From: JANMDU01 sp031388245
GTDB lineage: Bacteria; Pseudomonadota; Gammaproteobacteria; Burkholderiales; Burkholderiaceae_C
Length of the DNA: 35,093 nucleotides
Direction of reading: 5' to 3'
NCBI GenBank assembly: GCA_031388245.1
Contig: JANNED010000305.1
Coordinates: 1 to 35,093, forward strand
This document shows, one piece after another, positions 24,843 through 31,975 of this stretch. Below the pieces are notes generated by a model, which was not told the DNA's origin, searched no databases, and was given only the letters and a program-made list of their open reading frames with translations. Both the position numbers and the translations under genes were made by a program. How positions within the stretch are numbered: position 1 is the stretch's first letter; each line of letters begins with the position of its first letter.

Positions 24843-24866
24843 TGAGAAATCTCCAAGGTTAAACAT

Positions 24867-25111
24867 AGGGCTCCGGTTAGAAGCTTGCTTAGAAAGATAA
24901 ATCCAAGTTTGCTGCCAGAGTCCCGGGCCAACCTCCGTTTCGGGAAGTTGTGTCTATTGGACACGATTGCTGGCTGAGGAGCAAAGAAAGCCGCCTATTT
25001 TTCCTCTTTTATGGGCGATTGCGTTGCCTGTTTGCAACAAGGTGTGCAAACGTGCTTGGCTGGCGGGCAAGTCTTACGGGTTTTGCCTGAGGTTTGCGTG
25101 AGTTTGGGCGA
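24867..25111. other. Gap between porin and toxin-antitoxin genes
   Basis: About 245 bases with divergent upstream regions for the porin (-) and antitoxin (+). I see an inverted repeat GTGTC-TATTG-GACAC (24950-24964) and GTTTGC-N10-GCAAAC near 25031-25052. No gene and no convincing porin promoter could be assigned. Confidence 0.5.
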
Positions 25112-25134
25112 TGTAGATCATATTGTTCTACAAT
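25104..25134 (+). promoter_or_regulatory. Promoter and probable operator of the toxin-antitoxin operon
   Basis: A TACAAT -10-like hexamer (25129-25134) overlaps the right half of an inverted repeat TGTAGA-N9-TCTACA (25112-25117 and 25127-25132). A weak TTGGGC lies 19 bases upstream. Overlap of an operator palindrome and promoter 30 bases before the antitoxin start fits Phd-type autoregulation. Confidence 0.5.
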
Positions 25135-25164
25135 GAATGGGCTGCACACGACAAGGAGACAGCG

Positions 25165-25431
25165 ATGCAAACAATCTCTGTACGGCAGGCCAATCAAAAT
25201 TTTTCTCATTATTTGAGTTTGGTCGAGCGTGGTGAAGAATTCATGGTGACCAAGCGGGGCAAACCTGTTGCTATGCTGGTGGTCGCGAGCGGGGCACACC
25301 GGGCCAGCGATCCTGCTGAACATGCCGTTGCGTTGGGGCAAGCGTACAGAAAATGGCGTGATGTTTTGGAGTCGTTCAAAGGCAGTGGCATTCATGGCTC
25401 TTTCAACAGGGCTGAAGCTTATGACGAGTAG
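25165..25431 (+). CDS. Phd/YefM-family antitoxin
   Basis: 88 residues from ATG 25165, with AAGGAG seven bases upstream. MQTISVRQANQNFSHYLSLVERGEEFMVTKRGKPVAMLV is the characteristic Phd/YefM DNA-binding N-terminus; the C-terminal half, ending FNRAEAYDE, would wrap the toxin. It overlaps the toxin start by 11 bases (ATGACGAGTAG), so the pair is translationally coupled. Expected to neutralise the PIN toxin and repress its own promoter. Confidence 0.92.
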   Translation: MQTISVRQANQNFSHYLSLVERGEEFMVTKRGKPVAMLVVASGAHRASDPAEHAVALGQAYRKWRDVLESFKGSGIHGSFNRAEAYDE

Positions 25432-25864
25432 CCTTGATTCAAACATCATCATGTACAGTTTTGACGAGCGTGACCAGCGCAAACAAGCCATTGCCTGTGA
25501 TTTGGTTGCGCAATCCATGACGCGAAAAGCAAAGCTGGCGACCCAAGTTTGTGGGGAAGTGTTCAGGCGATTGAGCGCTCCTACAGCGTTGGCTGTGGGC
25601 AATCCTTGGTTTGCTTTGGATACGTTGATGTCTTCGCACGAACTCATCCATGCAGATGGGCAGATTTTCATACGTGCTATGAAGATTGCTCAAGCGACGA
25701 AGCGTCAATTTTGGGATTGCTTGGTCATTGCGACGTGCGCTGCGCAAGGTGTGAAGCGTCTTTACACGGAAGACACGGGCGCTGCGCCGCATACCGTGCT
25801 CGGCGTAGAGTTGGTGAACCCTTTTTTGATGGAGAACTGGGATGAAGCATTCTTTATCGGCTGA
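25421..25864 (+). CDS. vapC: PIN-domain ribonuclease toxin (VapC-type)
   Basis: 147 residues from ATG 25421 (MTSSLDSNIIMYSFDERD). PIN acidic residues are visible: Asp6, Glu46 (CGEVFRR), Asp99 (FWDCLVIATC) and Glu117/Asp118 (LYTEDTG). VapC toxins cut tRNA or rRNA. The usual PIN end is near GVELVNPF; here about 12 further residues follow (LMENWDEAFFIG) and the frame runs 23 bases into coq7. The frame is open further upstream but only the 25421 start follows the antitoxin in the normal overlapping manner. Confidence 0.88.
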   Translation: MTSSLDSNIIMYSFDERDQRKQAIACDLVAQSMTRKAKLATQVCGEVFRRLSAPTALAVGNPWFALDTLMSSHELIHADGQIFIRAMKIAQATKRQFWDCLVIATCAAQGVKRLYTEDTGAAPHTVLGVELVNPFLMENWDEAFFIG

Positions 25865-26510
25865 TTTGGCCGTGCTGGCGCTCGACAAAGCCCTGCGCAC
25901 TTTGCTGGCTGAGCCTGTGGCCGGCCGCGCCGCGCCTGTTGTGGCGCAGACGTTTAACGAAAGTGGCGAGCCGGATGCGATGGATGCACGCGAACGCCAG
26001 CATGCGGGCGCGCTGATGCGGGTGAACCATGTGGGCGAGGTGTGTGCTCAGGCGCTGTATGCAGGCCAGGCTCTGGCGACCCAAGACGAAGCGCTGCGCG
26101 CGCAATTCATCAAAGCTGGCCAAGAAGAGGGCGATCATTTGGCGTGGACGGCTGAGCGACTGCAAGCCTTGGGCGCACGGCCCTCGCTGCTCAACCCGCT
26201 GTGGTATGCGGGTGCTTTTGGCATGGGTTTGCTGGCTTCTCGCTTGGGAGATCGCCTGAGCTTGGGCTTTGTGGTGGAGACGGAGCGCCAAGTGGAGGCG
26301 CATTTAGAAACGCATTTGGCCGCTCCCGAAGACGGCGGCTTGCCGGCAGCCGACTATGCCTCACGGGCTGTGCTTTCAATGATGAAGGCCGATGAAACAG
26401 CCCATGCACACGAAGCTGAGCAAGCGGGCGCTGCTGAGCTGCCCGAGCCTGCCAAACGCGCCATGCAAGCGATTTCTCGGGTGATGACGCGCACCGCTTA
26501 CTACATTTGA
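25842..26510 (+). CDS. coq7: 3-demethoxyubiquinol 3-hydroxylase (ubiquinone biosynthesis)
   Basis: 222 residues of the Coq7/CLK-1 di-iron family, which hydroxylates demethoxyubiquinol in the last steps of ubiquinone synthesis at the inner membrane. Di-iron ligands can be placed at Glu66 (NHVGEVCAQALY), Glu96 and His99 (EEGDHLAW), Glu148 (VETERQVEAHL) and Glu185/His188 (DETAHAHEA). The start overlaps the toxin gene by 23 bases, with GGAG eight bases before ATG 25842; so coq7 may depend in part on transcription from the toxin-antitoxin promoter. No terminator follows; an N17 repeat lies seven bases after the stop. Confidence 0.95.
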   Translation: MKHSLSADLAVLALDKALRTLLAEPVAGRAAPVVAQTFNESGEPDAMDARERQHAGALMRVNHVGEVCAQALYAGQALATQDEALRAQFIKAGQEEGDHLAWTAERLQALGARPSLLNPLWYAGAFGMGLLASRLGDRLSLGFVVETERQVEAHLETHLAAPEDGGLPAADYASRAVLSMMKADETAHAHEAEQAGAAELPEPAKRAMQAISRVMTRTAYYI

Positions 26511-26517
26511 TGCGCTA

Positions 26518-26568
26518 TAAAATAAATAGCAAACTATGCACAGTCTATGCCGGCAATCTGCCTAAAAA
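26518..26568 (+). repeat. Dispersed N17 element, copy c (intergenic)
   Basis: TAGCA (26527-26531), 17 bases, GCCGGC (26549-26554), then AATCTGCCT. It fills nearly the whole gap between the convergent coq7 and OsmC genes. Confidence 0.85.
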
Positions 26569-26576
26569 ACTGAAAA

Positions 26577-27050
26577 CTAAGCTTCAATGAGCTCAAAGCT
26601 GGTGGTGATCTCCGCCGTTTTGCTCAGCATGATCGTGGCTGAGCAGTATTTCTCATGGCTCATGGCAATGGCGCGCTCCACCGCAGCGGCTTGCAGCGCT
26701 TTGCCGCTGACGATGAAATGCATGTTGATCTTGGTAAACACTTTGGGATCGAGCTCGGCGCGATCCGCAGAGAGCTTCACAGAGCAGCCGCGCACATCAT
26801 GGCGGCCACGCTTCAGAATCAGCACCACATCGTAGGCGGTGCAGCCACCTGTGCCAGCCAGCAGCACTTCCATCGGGCGCGGCGCTAAATTTTGCCCACC
26901 GTTTTCTGGCTTGGCTGCATCGGGTGCGCCGTCCATGGTGAGCAGATGGCCGCTGCCTGTTTCTGCCAAAAAACTCATCGCAGAGCCCGCACCAGGGCGC
27001 GAGCCCGAGCCTGTGGCTGCGCCGCCTGTCCAACTGACTGTGCATTCCAT
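26577..27050 (-). CDS. OsmC/OhrA family protein
   Basis: 157 residues from ATG 27050 (MECTVSWTGGAATGSGSRPG), with AAGGAA upstream. OsmC features: APRPMEVLLAGTGGCTAYDVVLILKRGRHDV with the reactive Cys of the GGCTAYD motif, and the AIAMSHEKYCSATIMLSKTAEI end with the second conserved Cys. Known members reduce organic hydroperoxides using these two cysteines, in the cytoplasm. It converges on coq7 and is divergent from ilvA. Confidence 0.9.
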   Translation of the reverse strand: MECTVSWTGGAATGSGSRPGAGSAMSFLAETGSGHLLTMDGAPDAAKPENGGQNLAPRPMEVLLAGTGGCTAYDVVLILKRGRHDVRGCSVKLSADRAELDPKVFTKINMHFIVSGKALQAAAVERAIAMSHEKYCSATIMLSKTAEITTSFELIEA

Positions 27051-27121
27051 CGGAAATTCCTTCCATAAATTGATGTGATTATCGCAATTTTGATGCATTG
27101 CAGCATTTCAACCATTAGAAT

Positions 27122-27197
27122 AAAAACTTGTCTCCTCAACCCATCGAAAGACGGGTTAGTTCACAGCCCCGGCTCATCTGAGCTGGGGCTTTTTTTT
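27122..27197 (+). ncRNA. Candidate small RNA or leader upstream of ilvA
   Basis: Between the divergent OsmC and ilvA genes is a two-hairpin block: hairpin 1 AACCC-A-TC-GAAA-GA-C-GGGTT (27138-27157) and the terminator hairpin at 27165-27190. CTCCTC (27132-27137) just before hairpin 1 is anti-Shine-Dalgarno-like and would be exposed. A TAGAAT box at 27116-27121 could be a -10, though its -35 is poor. An Ile-rich frame starting GTG at 27075 overlaps this block, so a leader peptide is an alternative. Confidence 0.35.
27165..27197 (+). terminator. Rho-independent terminator upstream of ilvA
   Basis: An 11-bp stem (27165-27175 with 27180-27190, one G-U pair), loop ATCT, then T to 27197. No plus-strand gene ends shortly before it, which is why a small transcript or attenuator is suspected. 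Confidence 0.9.
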
Positions 27198-27215
27198 GGC
27201 ATGCTGGGGCGCTTT

Positions 27216-27221
27216 TACAAT
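27216..27221 (+). promoter_or_regulatory. TACAAT -10 box of ilvA
   Basis: TACAAT ends five bases before the ilvA ATG at 27227. With normal start-site spacing transcription would begin at about the first base of the ATG, giving a leaderless or nearly leaderless message. The -35 side is poorly conserved. Confidence 0.45.
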
Positions 27222-27226
27222 CGCCT

Positions 27227-28807
27227 ATGCCTCAAACCGCCTCTCCTCTCAAAAAAGCGCAGCTGTCTCCGGCTGATTACCTGACCAAAATTTTGAATGC
27301 CCGCGTCTATGACGTGGCCGTGGAATCGGATCTCACGCTGGCTCGCCAGCTCTCACGGCGCATGCACAACCAGGTGCTGCTCAAGCGGGAAGACCAGCAA
27401 CCGGTGTTCAGTTTCAAGCTGCGCGGTGCATACAACAAAATGGCGCATCTTTCTGCACAACAGCTTAAAAAAGGCGTGATTTGCGCCTCGGCGGGCAACC
27501 ATGCACAGGGCGTGGCGCTGGGCGCGAGCAAGCTCGGCGCGCGCGCGGTGATCGTGATGCCGACCACCACGCCGCAAATCAAGGTGGATGCGGTGCGCGA
27601 TCTGAAAGGCGAAGTGGTGCTGTTTGGCGACAGCTACACCGATGCCTACAACCATGCCCTGGCGATTGAAAAGAAGCAGGGCCTGACGTTTGTTCACCCT
27701 TTTGACGATCCCGATGTGATTGCCGGGCAGGGCACGATTGCGATGGAGATTTTGCGGCAGGTGCAGTTTGTCTCCCAAGGCCAGCTTGATGCCGTCTTTG
27801 TGGCGATTGGCGGCGGCGGGCTGATCTCGGGTGTGGCCAATTACATCAAAGCCGTGCGCCCTGAGGTGAAGGTGATTGGCGTGCAGATGAACGATTCAGA
27901 TGCGATGCTGCAATCGGTACAAGCCAAGAAGCGCGTGACCCTTTCTGATGTGGGTTTGTTTGCCGATGGCACGGCGGTCAAGCTGGTGGGCGAGGAGACC
28001 TTTCGTGCGGCAAAGGGCTTGATTGATGAGTTTGTGGTGGTCGACACCGATGCCGTGTGCGCGGCGATCAAAGATGTGTTTGTGGACACCCGCTCTATCG
28101 TGGAGCCCTCGGGTGCGATGGCGGTGGCCGCGATCAAGCAATATGCGGCCACACACAAAACCAAGGGCGAGACCTATGCCGCGATTTTGTGTGGTGCCAA
28201 CATGAATTTTGATCGCCTGCGCTTCGTGGCCGAGCGCGCGGAAGTGGGCGAGGAGCGGGAGGCATTGTTTGCCGTGACGGTGCCCGAAGAGCGGGGCAGC
28301 TTTCGGCGCTTTTGCACAGCGGTAGGGGATTTGCCAGGCGGCGCACGCAACGTGACCGAATTTAACTACCGCATCTCGCAAGCCAAAGAGGCGCATGTGT
28401 TTGTGGGGCTGACGACGCATGGCAAAGGAGAAAGCACAAAAATCGCCGCCAGTTTCACGAAAAAAGGTTTCACAACGATTGATCTCACGCATGACGAGCT
28501 GGCCAAAGAGCATTTGCGCCATATGGTGGGCGGCGCATCACAGTTGGCGCAGGAAGAGCGGCTGATGCGATTCGTCTTCCCCGAGCGGCCCGGCGCTTTG
28601 ATGAAATTCTTAAACGCCATGCGCCCGGGCTGGAATATCACGCTCTTTCACTATCGCAATCAGGGGGCAGATTACGGGCGGATTTTGGTGGGATTGCAGG
28701 TGCCGAAAGCGGATGACAAAGTTTTTGTACAATTTGTCACAAATTTAGGCTATCCCTTTGTGGATGAAACGGCCAATCCGGCCTACCGCCTGTTTTTGAA
28801 AACATAA
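27227..28807 (+). CDS. ilvA: Threonine ammonia-lyase, biosynthetic (threonine deaminase)
   Basis: 526 residues. PLP-dependent catalytic part: KREDQQPVFSFKLRGAYNKM with Lys64 as the Schiff-base lysine, SAGNHAQGVALGASKLG, GGGGLISGVANYIKAV and the NFDRLRFVAERAE hinge. The last 170 residues are two ACT-like regulatory domains (FAVTVPEERGSFRRFC, MRFVFPERPGALMKFLN), as in the isoleucine-feedback-inhibited enzyme; this makes it the biosynthetic, not the catabolic, type. It converts threonine to 2-oxobutanoate for isoleucine synthesis. No Shine-Dalgarno sequence precedes the ATG. Confidence 0.96.
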   Translation: MPQTASPLKKAQLSPADYLTKILNARVYDVAVESDLTLARQLSRRMHNQVLLKREDQQPVFSFKLRGAYNKMAHLSAQQLKKGVICASAGNHAQGVALGASKLGARAVIVMPTTTPQIKVDAVRDLKGEVVLFGDSYTDAYNHALAIEKKQGLTFVHPFDDPDVIAGQGTIAMEILRQVQFVSQGQLDAVFVAIGGGGLISGVANYIKAVRPEVKVIGVQMNDSDAMLQSVQAKKRVTLSDVGLFADGTAVKLVGEETFRAAKGLIDEFVVVDTDAVCAAIKDVFVDTRSIVEPSGAMAVAAIKQYAATHKTKGETYAAILCGANMNFDRLRFVAERAEVGEEREALFAVTVPEERGSFRRFCTAVGDLPGGARNVTEFNYRISQAKEAHVFVGLTTHGKGESTKIAASFTKKGFTTIDLTHDELAKEHLRHMVGGASQLAQEERLMRFVFPERPGALMKFLNAMRPGWNITLFHYRNQGADYGRILVGLQVPKADDKVFVQFVTNLGYPFVDETANPAYRLFLKT

Positions 28808-28817
28808 AGCACACACA

Positions 28818-29891
28818 ATGACCGAGAGCCTGATCCAAATACCCGCAATAGCGTTTATCCGCACTGGCGCAGGGGCGCTGCAGCTCGCGGCTAAGCTACA
28901 GCACACACTGGATCACAAAACCAAGCCGCTGGGCGCTTTGGGCCAGCTCGAATCTTTGGCGATACAGCTTGGCCTGATTCAGCAAAGTGAGATGGTGAGC
29001 TTGAAGCAGCCGCAAATTGTGGTGTTTGCCGGCGATCATGGCATTGTGGATGAGGGCGTGTCGGCATATCCGCAAGCCGTGACGGCGCAAATGGTGGCCA
29101 ATATGCTGGGCTCGCCGGGCAAAAAATGCGGTGCGGGTGTCAATGTGTTGGCGCATCAGCATAATTTCAATCTCACCGTGGTGGACGCTGGCGTGGCCTG
29201 TGTGCTGCCGGATCATCCGCAGCTTTTACAGCTCAAAATCGCGCCCAGCACGCGCAACTGCACGCTCGCGCCAGCGATGAGCGATCTGCAAGGTGTGGCG
29301 GCACTGCAAGCGGGCATGGATGTGGTGCGCCATTTGGCCGGCAATGTGGTGGCTTTTGGTGAAATGGGCATTGGCAACACATCCAGCGCGGCGCTGATCT
29401 TGTCGCTCTTTACGCCGATTCCCATTGAAAATTGCGCAGGTCGTGGCACAGGCCTCTCCGATGAGCAGATGAAGAAAAAGATCTACGCACTCACGCGGGC
29501 TCGCCGCCGGCATCAGGGTGTGAAAAAGCCATTTGAGATTTTGTGTGCGGTGGGCGGCTTTGAAATCGCCATGATGACCGGCGCGATGCTGCAAGCCGCT
29601 GCTGAGCGGCGGGTGATATTGGTGGATGGCTTTATTGCCGGTGCAGCGGCCTTGGTGGCTGTGGGGCTCTCGCCAGCGGTGAAGGATTACATGGTGTTTT
29701 GCCATGTGGGCGCAGAATTTGGCCACCAAGCGATGCTCAAAGCGCTGGCCGCGTTGCCGCTGCTCGATCTGGGGCTGCGCTTGGGCGAAGGCACAGGGGC
29801 ACTTCTTGCATGGCCGCTCGTGGTCTCCAGCGCCCGGCTGCTCAATGAAATGGCCAGCTTTGAGTCGGCTGGGGTGTCTCAGAAGGTTTGA
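28818..29891 (+). CDS. cobT: Nicotinate-nucleotide--dimethylbenzimidazole phosphoribosyltransferase
   Basis: 357 residues. Family blocks: LDHKTKPLGALGQLESLAIQLG near the N-terminus, VVFAGDHGIVDEGVSAYPQAVTAQMVANMLG, AFGEMGIGNTSSAAL, CHVGAEFGH, and LRLGEGTGALLAWPLV with the catalytic Glu at about 324. It makes alpha-ribazole phosphate for the lower ligand of cobalamin. The start is ten bases after the ilvA stop, and cobS and cobC follow, so ilvA-cobT-cobS-cobC may be one transcript. No cobalamin riboswitch was seen upstream. Confidence 0.95.
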   Translation: MTESLIQIPAIAFIRTGAGALQLAAKLQHTLDHKTKPLGALGQLESLAIQLGLIQQSEMVSLKQPQIVVFAGDHGIVDEGVSAYPQAVTAQMVANMLGSPGKKCGAGVNVLAHQHNFNLTVVDAGVACVLPDHPQLLQLKIAPSTRNCTLAPAMSDLQGVAALQAGMDVVRHLAGNVVAFGEMGIGNTSSAALILSLFTPIPIENCAGRGTGLSDEQMKKKIYALTRARRRHQGVKKPFEILCAVGGFEIAMMTGAMLQAAAERRVILVDGFIAGAAALVAVGLSPAVKDYMVFCHVGAEFGHQAMLKALAALPLLDLGLRLGEGTGALLAWPLVVSSARLLNEMASFESAGVSQKV

Positions 29892-29975
29892 AAATGAAAA
29901 TACAAAAGACAGGGCGCGTCACTGTCGCGTCTTTCGCGCCCGGAAGTTGATCAGAGTTTTCTGACCGCGCCCAGC
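29892..29975 (+). other. Structured 84-base spacer between cobT and cobS
   Basis: Two mutually exclusive pairings are possible: GACAG with CTGTC, or GGGCGCG with CGCGCCC; an additional TCAGA/TCTGA pair lies just downstream. There is no T run, so it does not look like a simple terminator. Confidence 0.35.
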
Positions 29976-30779
29976 ATGTTATTTGTCCGCCATTTCCTCC
30001 TTGCCATCCAATTTTTCACCCGCATTCCCGTCACGGGCAGGTTGGCGGCTTGGGTGGGGTTCAGCCCGGAGATGCTTCGCGCCAGTGCGGCGCATTTTGC
30101 TGGGGTGGGCTGGATTGTGGGCGCGGTGGCGGCTGCGGTCTATTTGGCTGTGGACAGCATGATGGCGTCACCCTATGCGGCCTTGATTGCCGCTGCGCTG
30201 TCTACCGTGGCGACGGTGCTGCTCACGGGCGGGTTTCATGAAGATGGCTTGGCGGATTTGGCCGATGGCTTGGGCGGCTCGTATGACCGCAACCGGGCGC
30301 TGGAGATCATGAAAGATTCGCGTGTAGGGGCATTTGGCGCGATGGCGCTGGTGTTGGCATTGATCACGAAGATGGCTTTGCTGGCGGCTTTGGGCGAATC
30401 GGAGGGCTGGGCGGTGTTGATGCTGATCATGGCCAGCCACGTCGTTTCCCGCGCTTTGCCGATGGCGCTGCTCGCACTGTTGCCACATGTGGGCGATGCA
30501 GCGGGGAGCAAATCGAAGCCGCTGGCAGACCGTATTTCGCCCAGCGCATTGCTGAGCAATTTTTTATGGTGTTTTGGGCTGTTGCCCGGCGTGTTGATTG
30601 CGCAGTGCGCTACTGAATTCATAGCGGGCATGGGCATGGCATTGCTGGTTTGGTGTGTGATGTGGTGGCGGCTGCGGGTGCGATTGCAAGGGTTGACGGG
30701 CGATGCGCTGGGCGCTGTGCAGCAGGTGTGTGAAATTGGGTTTTTGCTGGGTGCGTTGTGGGTGCTGGGCATGGGCTGA
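29976..30779 (+). CDS. cobS: Adenosylcobinamide-GDP ribazoletransferase (cobalamin synthase)
   Basis: 267 residues, a polytopic inner-membrane protein. CobS signature GGFHEDGLADLADGLGGSYDRNRALEIMKDSRVGAFG is complete in pieces around residues 85-120, and the N-terminal FLLAIQFFTRIPV is typical. It joins GDP-cobinamide and alpha-ribazole in the last step of cobalamin assembly. No ribosome site is visible at ATG 29976. cobC starts 11 bases after its stop. Confidence 0.94.
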   Translation: MLFVRHFLLAIQFFTRIPVTGRLAAWVGFSPEMLRASAAHFAGVGWIVGAVAAAVYLAVDSMMASPYAALIAAALSTVATVLLTGGFHEDGLADLADGLGGSYDRNRALEIMKDSRVGAFGAMALVLALITKMALLAALGESEGWAVLMLIMASHVVSRALPMALLALLPHVGDAAGSKSKPLADRISPSALLSNFLWCFGLLPGVLIAQCATEFIAGMGMALLVWCVMWWRLRVRLQGLTGDALGAVQQVCEIGFLLGALWVLGMG

Positions 30780-30790
30780 TCCAACACGCG

Positions 30791-31444
30791 ATGAAGATTT
30801 ATCTGGTCAGGCATCCCCAGCCGCTGGTGGCTTCAGGCATCTGCTATGGCGCAAGCGATCTGGCTTGCAGCGCCCAAGCGCTGGAGCGCGCAGCCTTTGG
30901 CTTGCTGGAAGAGCTGCCTCAGCGCTTGCCCATGATCAGCTCGACGCTATCAAGATGTGAGCGCCTTGCGCAGATTCTATGCCGGCTTGAGCCCACTTTT
31001 GCTTATAAAACGGATCAAAAACTGGCAGAAATGCATTTCGGTGCATGGGAGATGCAGCCCTGGGCGCAGATTCCCTCTCATGAGCTCAGCCAATGGACGG
31101 ATGCGTTTGCCAGTTACCGATGTGGTGGCTCAGGCGAATCTTGCGCTCAGTTTGTGCAGCGCGTGGCAAAGCGTTGGCATCAAAGTGCGCAAGCGGGCGA
31201 AGATCAGATTTGGATCACGCATGCGGGCGTGATTCGGGCTGTGCAATGGCTGTCTGGGCAGCCGCATGCACTGTTTGCGGCGCTTACTGCTGAGCCGGCG
31301 CGCTGCTCAGATCTCGCTGCACTTCTGCGCCCGCTTCGCGCTGCCGATTGGCCATCGGGCGAGGTGGCCTTTGCCCAAGTGCAGACATGGGATTGGCCGC
31401 TGGCGTGGCCGCAGCAGGCATCTGGGCAGGCGTTGCCAAAATAG
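30791..31444 (+). CDS. cobC: CobC-like alpha-ribazole phosphatase (histidine phosphatase family)
   Basis: 217 residues from ATG 30791 (MKIYLVRHPQP), where RHPQ carries the phosphorylated His8; upstream codons lie inside cobS. Other family features: STLSRCERLAQIL, LAEMHFGAWEMQPW, GGSGESCAQFVQRVAKRW, and WITHAGVIRAVQWL with the second catalytic His. It dephosphorylates alpha-ribazole phosphate, fitting the cobT-cobS context. The last 161 bases overlap gspC on the other strand. Part of residues 55-71 coincides with an N17 element. Confidence 0.9.
   Translation: MKIYLVRHPQPLVASGICYGASDLACSAQALERAAFGLLEELPQRLPMISSTLSRCERLAQILCRLEPTFAYKTDQKLAEMHFGAWEMQPWAQIPSHELSQWTDAFASYRCGGSGESCAQFVQRVAKRWHQSAQAGEDQIWITHAGVIRAVQWLSGQPHALFAALTAEPARCSDLAALLRPLRAADWPSGEVAFAQVQTWDWPLAWPQQASGQALPK
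30955..31003 (+). repeat. Dispersed N17 element, copy h, inside cobC (degenerate)
   Basis: The left box is GAGCG rather than TAGCA (30959-30963), but the 17-base spacer, GCCGGC (30981-30986) and the tail match copy g at about 32 of 45 positions. The cobC frame reads RLAQILCRLEPTF here, which is of normal family length, so an insertion is not apparent. Confidence 0.5.
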
Positions 31445-31934
31445 GGCGAGCGGCCACGGCGGTGCCAGCGATGGCAGAGGTCAGTTGCGGGAGTGCCAGC
31501 GTCAGCTCAGGCGCCCCATCCGCCGTGATGGCGAGCATTGCTTTGCCGGCAGACACGCTGTGCAAAAAAACGCCTTCTGAGAGCTGCGAGCCCACGCGAT
31601 AGGGGCGGGGCGGCTTGCCATCCACGGCGATCAGCGCCACCCCTTGGGCATTGGTCTTTTGCACGACCACACCAGTGAGCACAAATCTTGCGGCTTGTAA
31701 CGCACTCTGTGCAGCCGCTGCCACGTTTGAACTGCCGCTTTTGGGCGCTTGCCCACCGCCCAAGCCTTTGGCCAGAGACTGCACATCTACCGTGCTGGCC
31801 GCTGGAGCCGCCACAGCAGCTGAAGCCGGTGCCATCGGGCCGCTCACAAATTTGAGCGCCCAATACACCGCGCTGCCTGCGGCGAGCAGCCAAACAAGAA
31901 ATGTTGCGAATCGAATCCAAAGTGGGCGTTGCAT
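31284..31934 (-). CDS. gspC: Type II secretion GspC-like protein
   Basis: 216 residues: a short cytoplasmic N-terminus, one membrane helix at about 9-28 (ATFLVWLLAAGSAVYWAL), an Ala-rich linker, and an HR-type domain at about 80-150 (FVLTGVVVQKTNAQGVALIAVDGKPPRPYRVGSQLSEGVFLHSVSAGKAML in blocks) that in GspC contacts the secretin. No PDZ domain is evident; the C-terminus is a Pro/Ala-rich tail, and this tail overlaps cobC. gspC facing away from gspG-K is also seen in Burkholderia. The divergent 41-base gap to gspG must hold control signals for both. Confidence 0.85.
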   Translation of the reverse strand: MQRPLWIRFATFLVWLLAAGSAVYWALKFVSGPMAPASAAVAAPAASTVDVQSLAKGLGGGQAPKSGSSNVAAAAQSALQAARFVLTGVVVQKTNAQGVALIAVDGKPPRPYRVGSQLSEGVFLHSVSAGKAMLAITADGAPELTLALPQLTSAIAGTAVAARPILATPAQMPAAATPAANPMSALGQRPPRPMANRQREAGAEVQRDLSSAPAQQ

Positions 31935-31975
31935 GCGGCTATTATCGTGTTTCTACCAAGCTCACTCATTTGTCT

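Noticed and set aside
28700..28830. Cobalamin riboswitch upstream of cobT
   Set aside because: cobT starts ten bases after ilvA and no B12-box-like sequence was seen.
28830..28870. Possible element remnant at the cobT N-terminus
   Set aside because: Has AATAGCG but no GCCGGC at the expected distance.
30605..30660. Possible ninth N17 element in cobS (TAGCG-N17-GCTGGT)
   Set aside because: Spacing is 17 but the spacer matches the other copies at only about three positions and the right box is changed.
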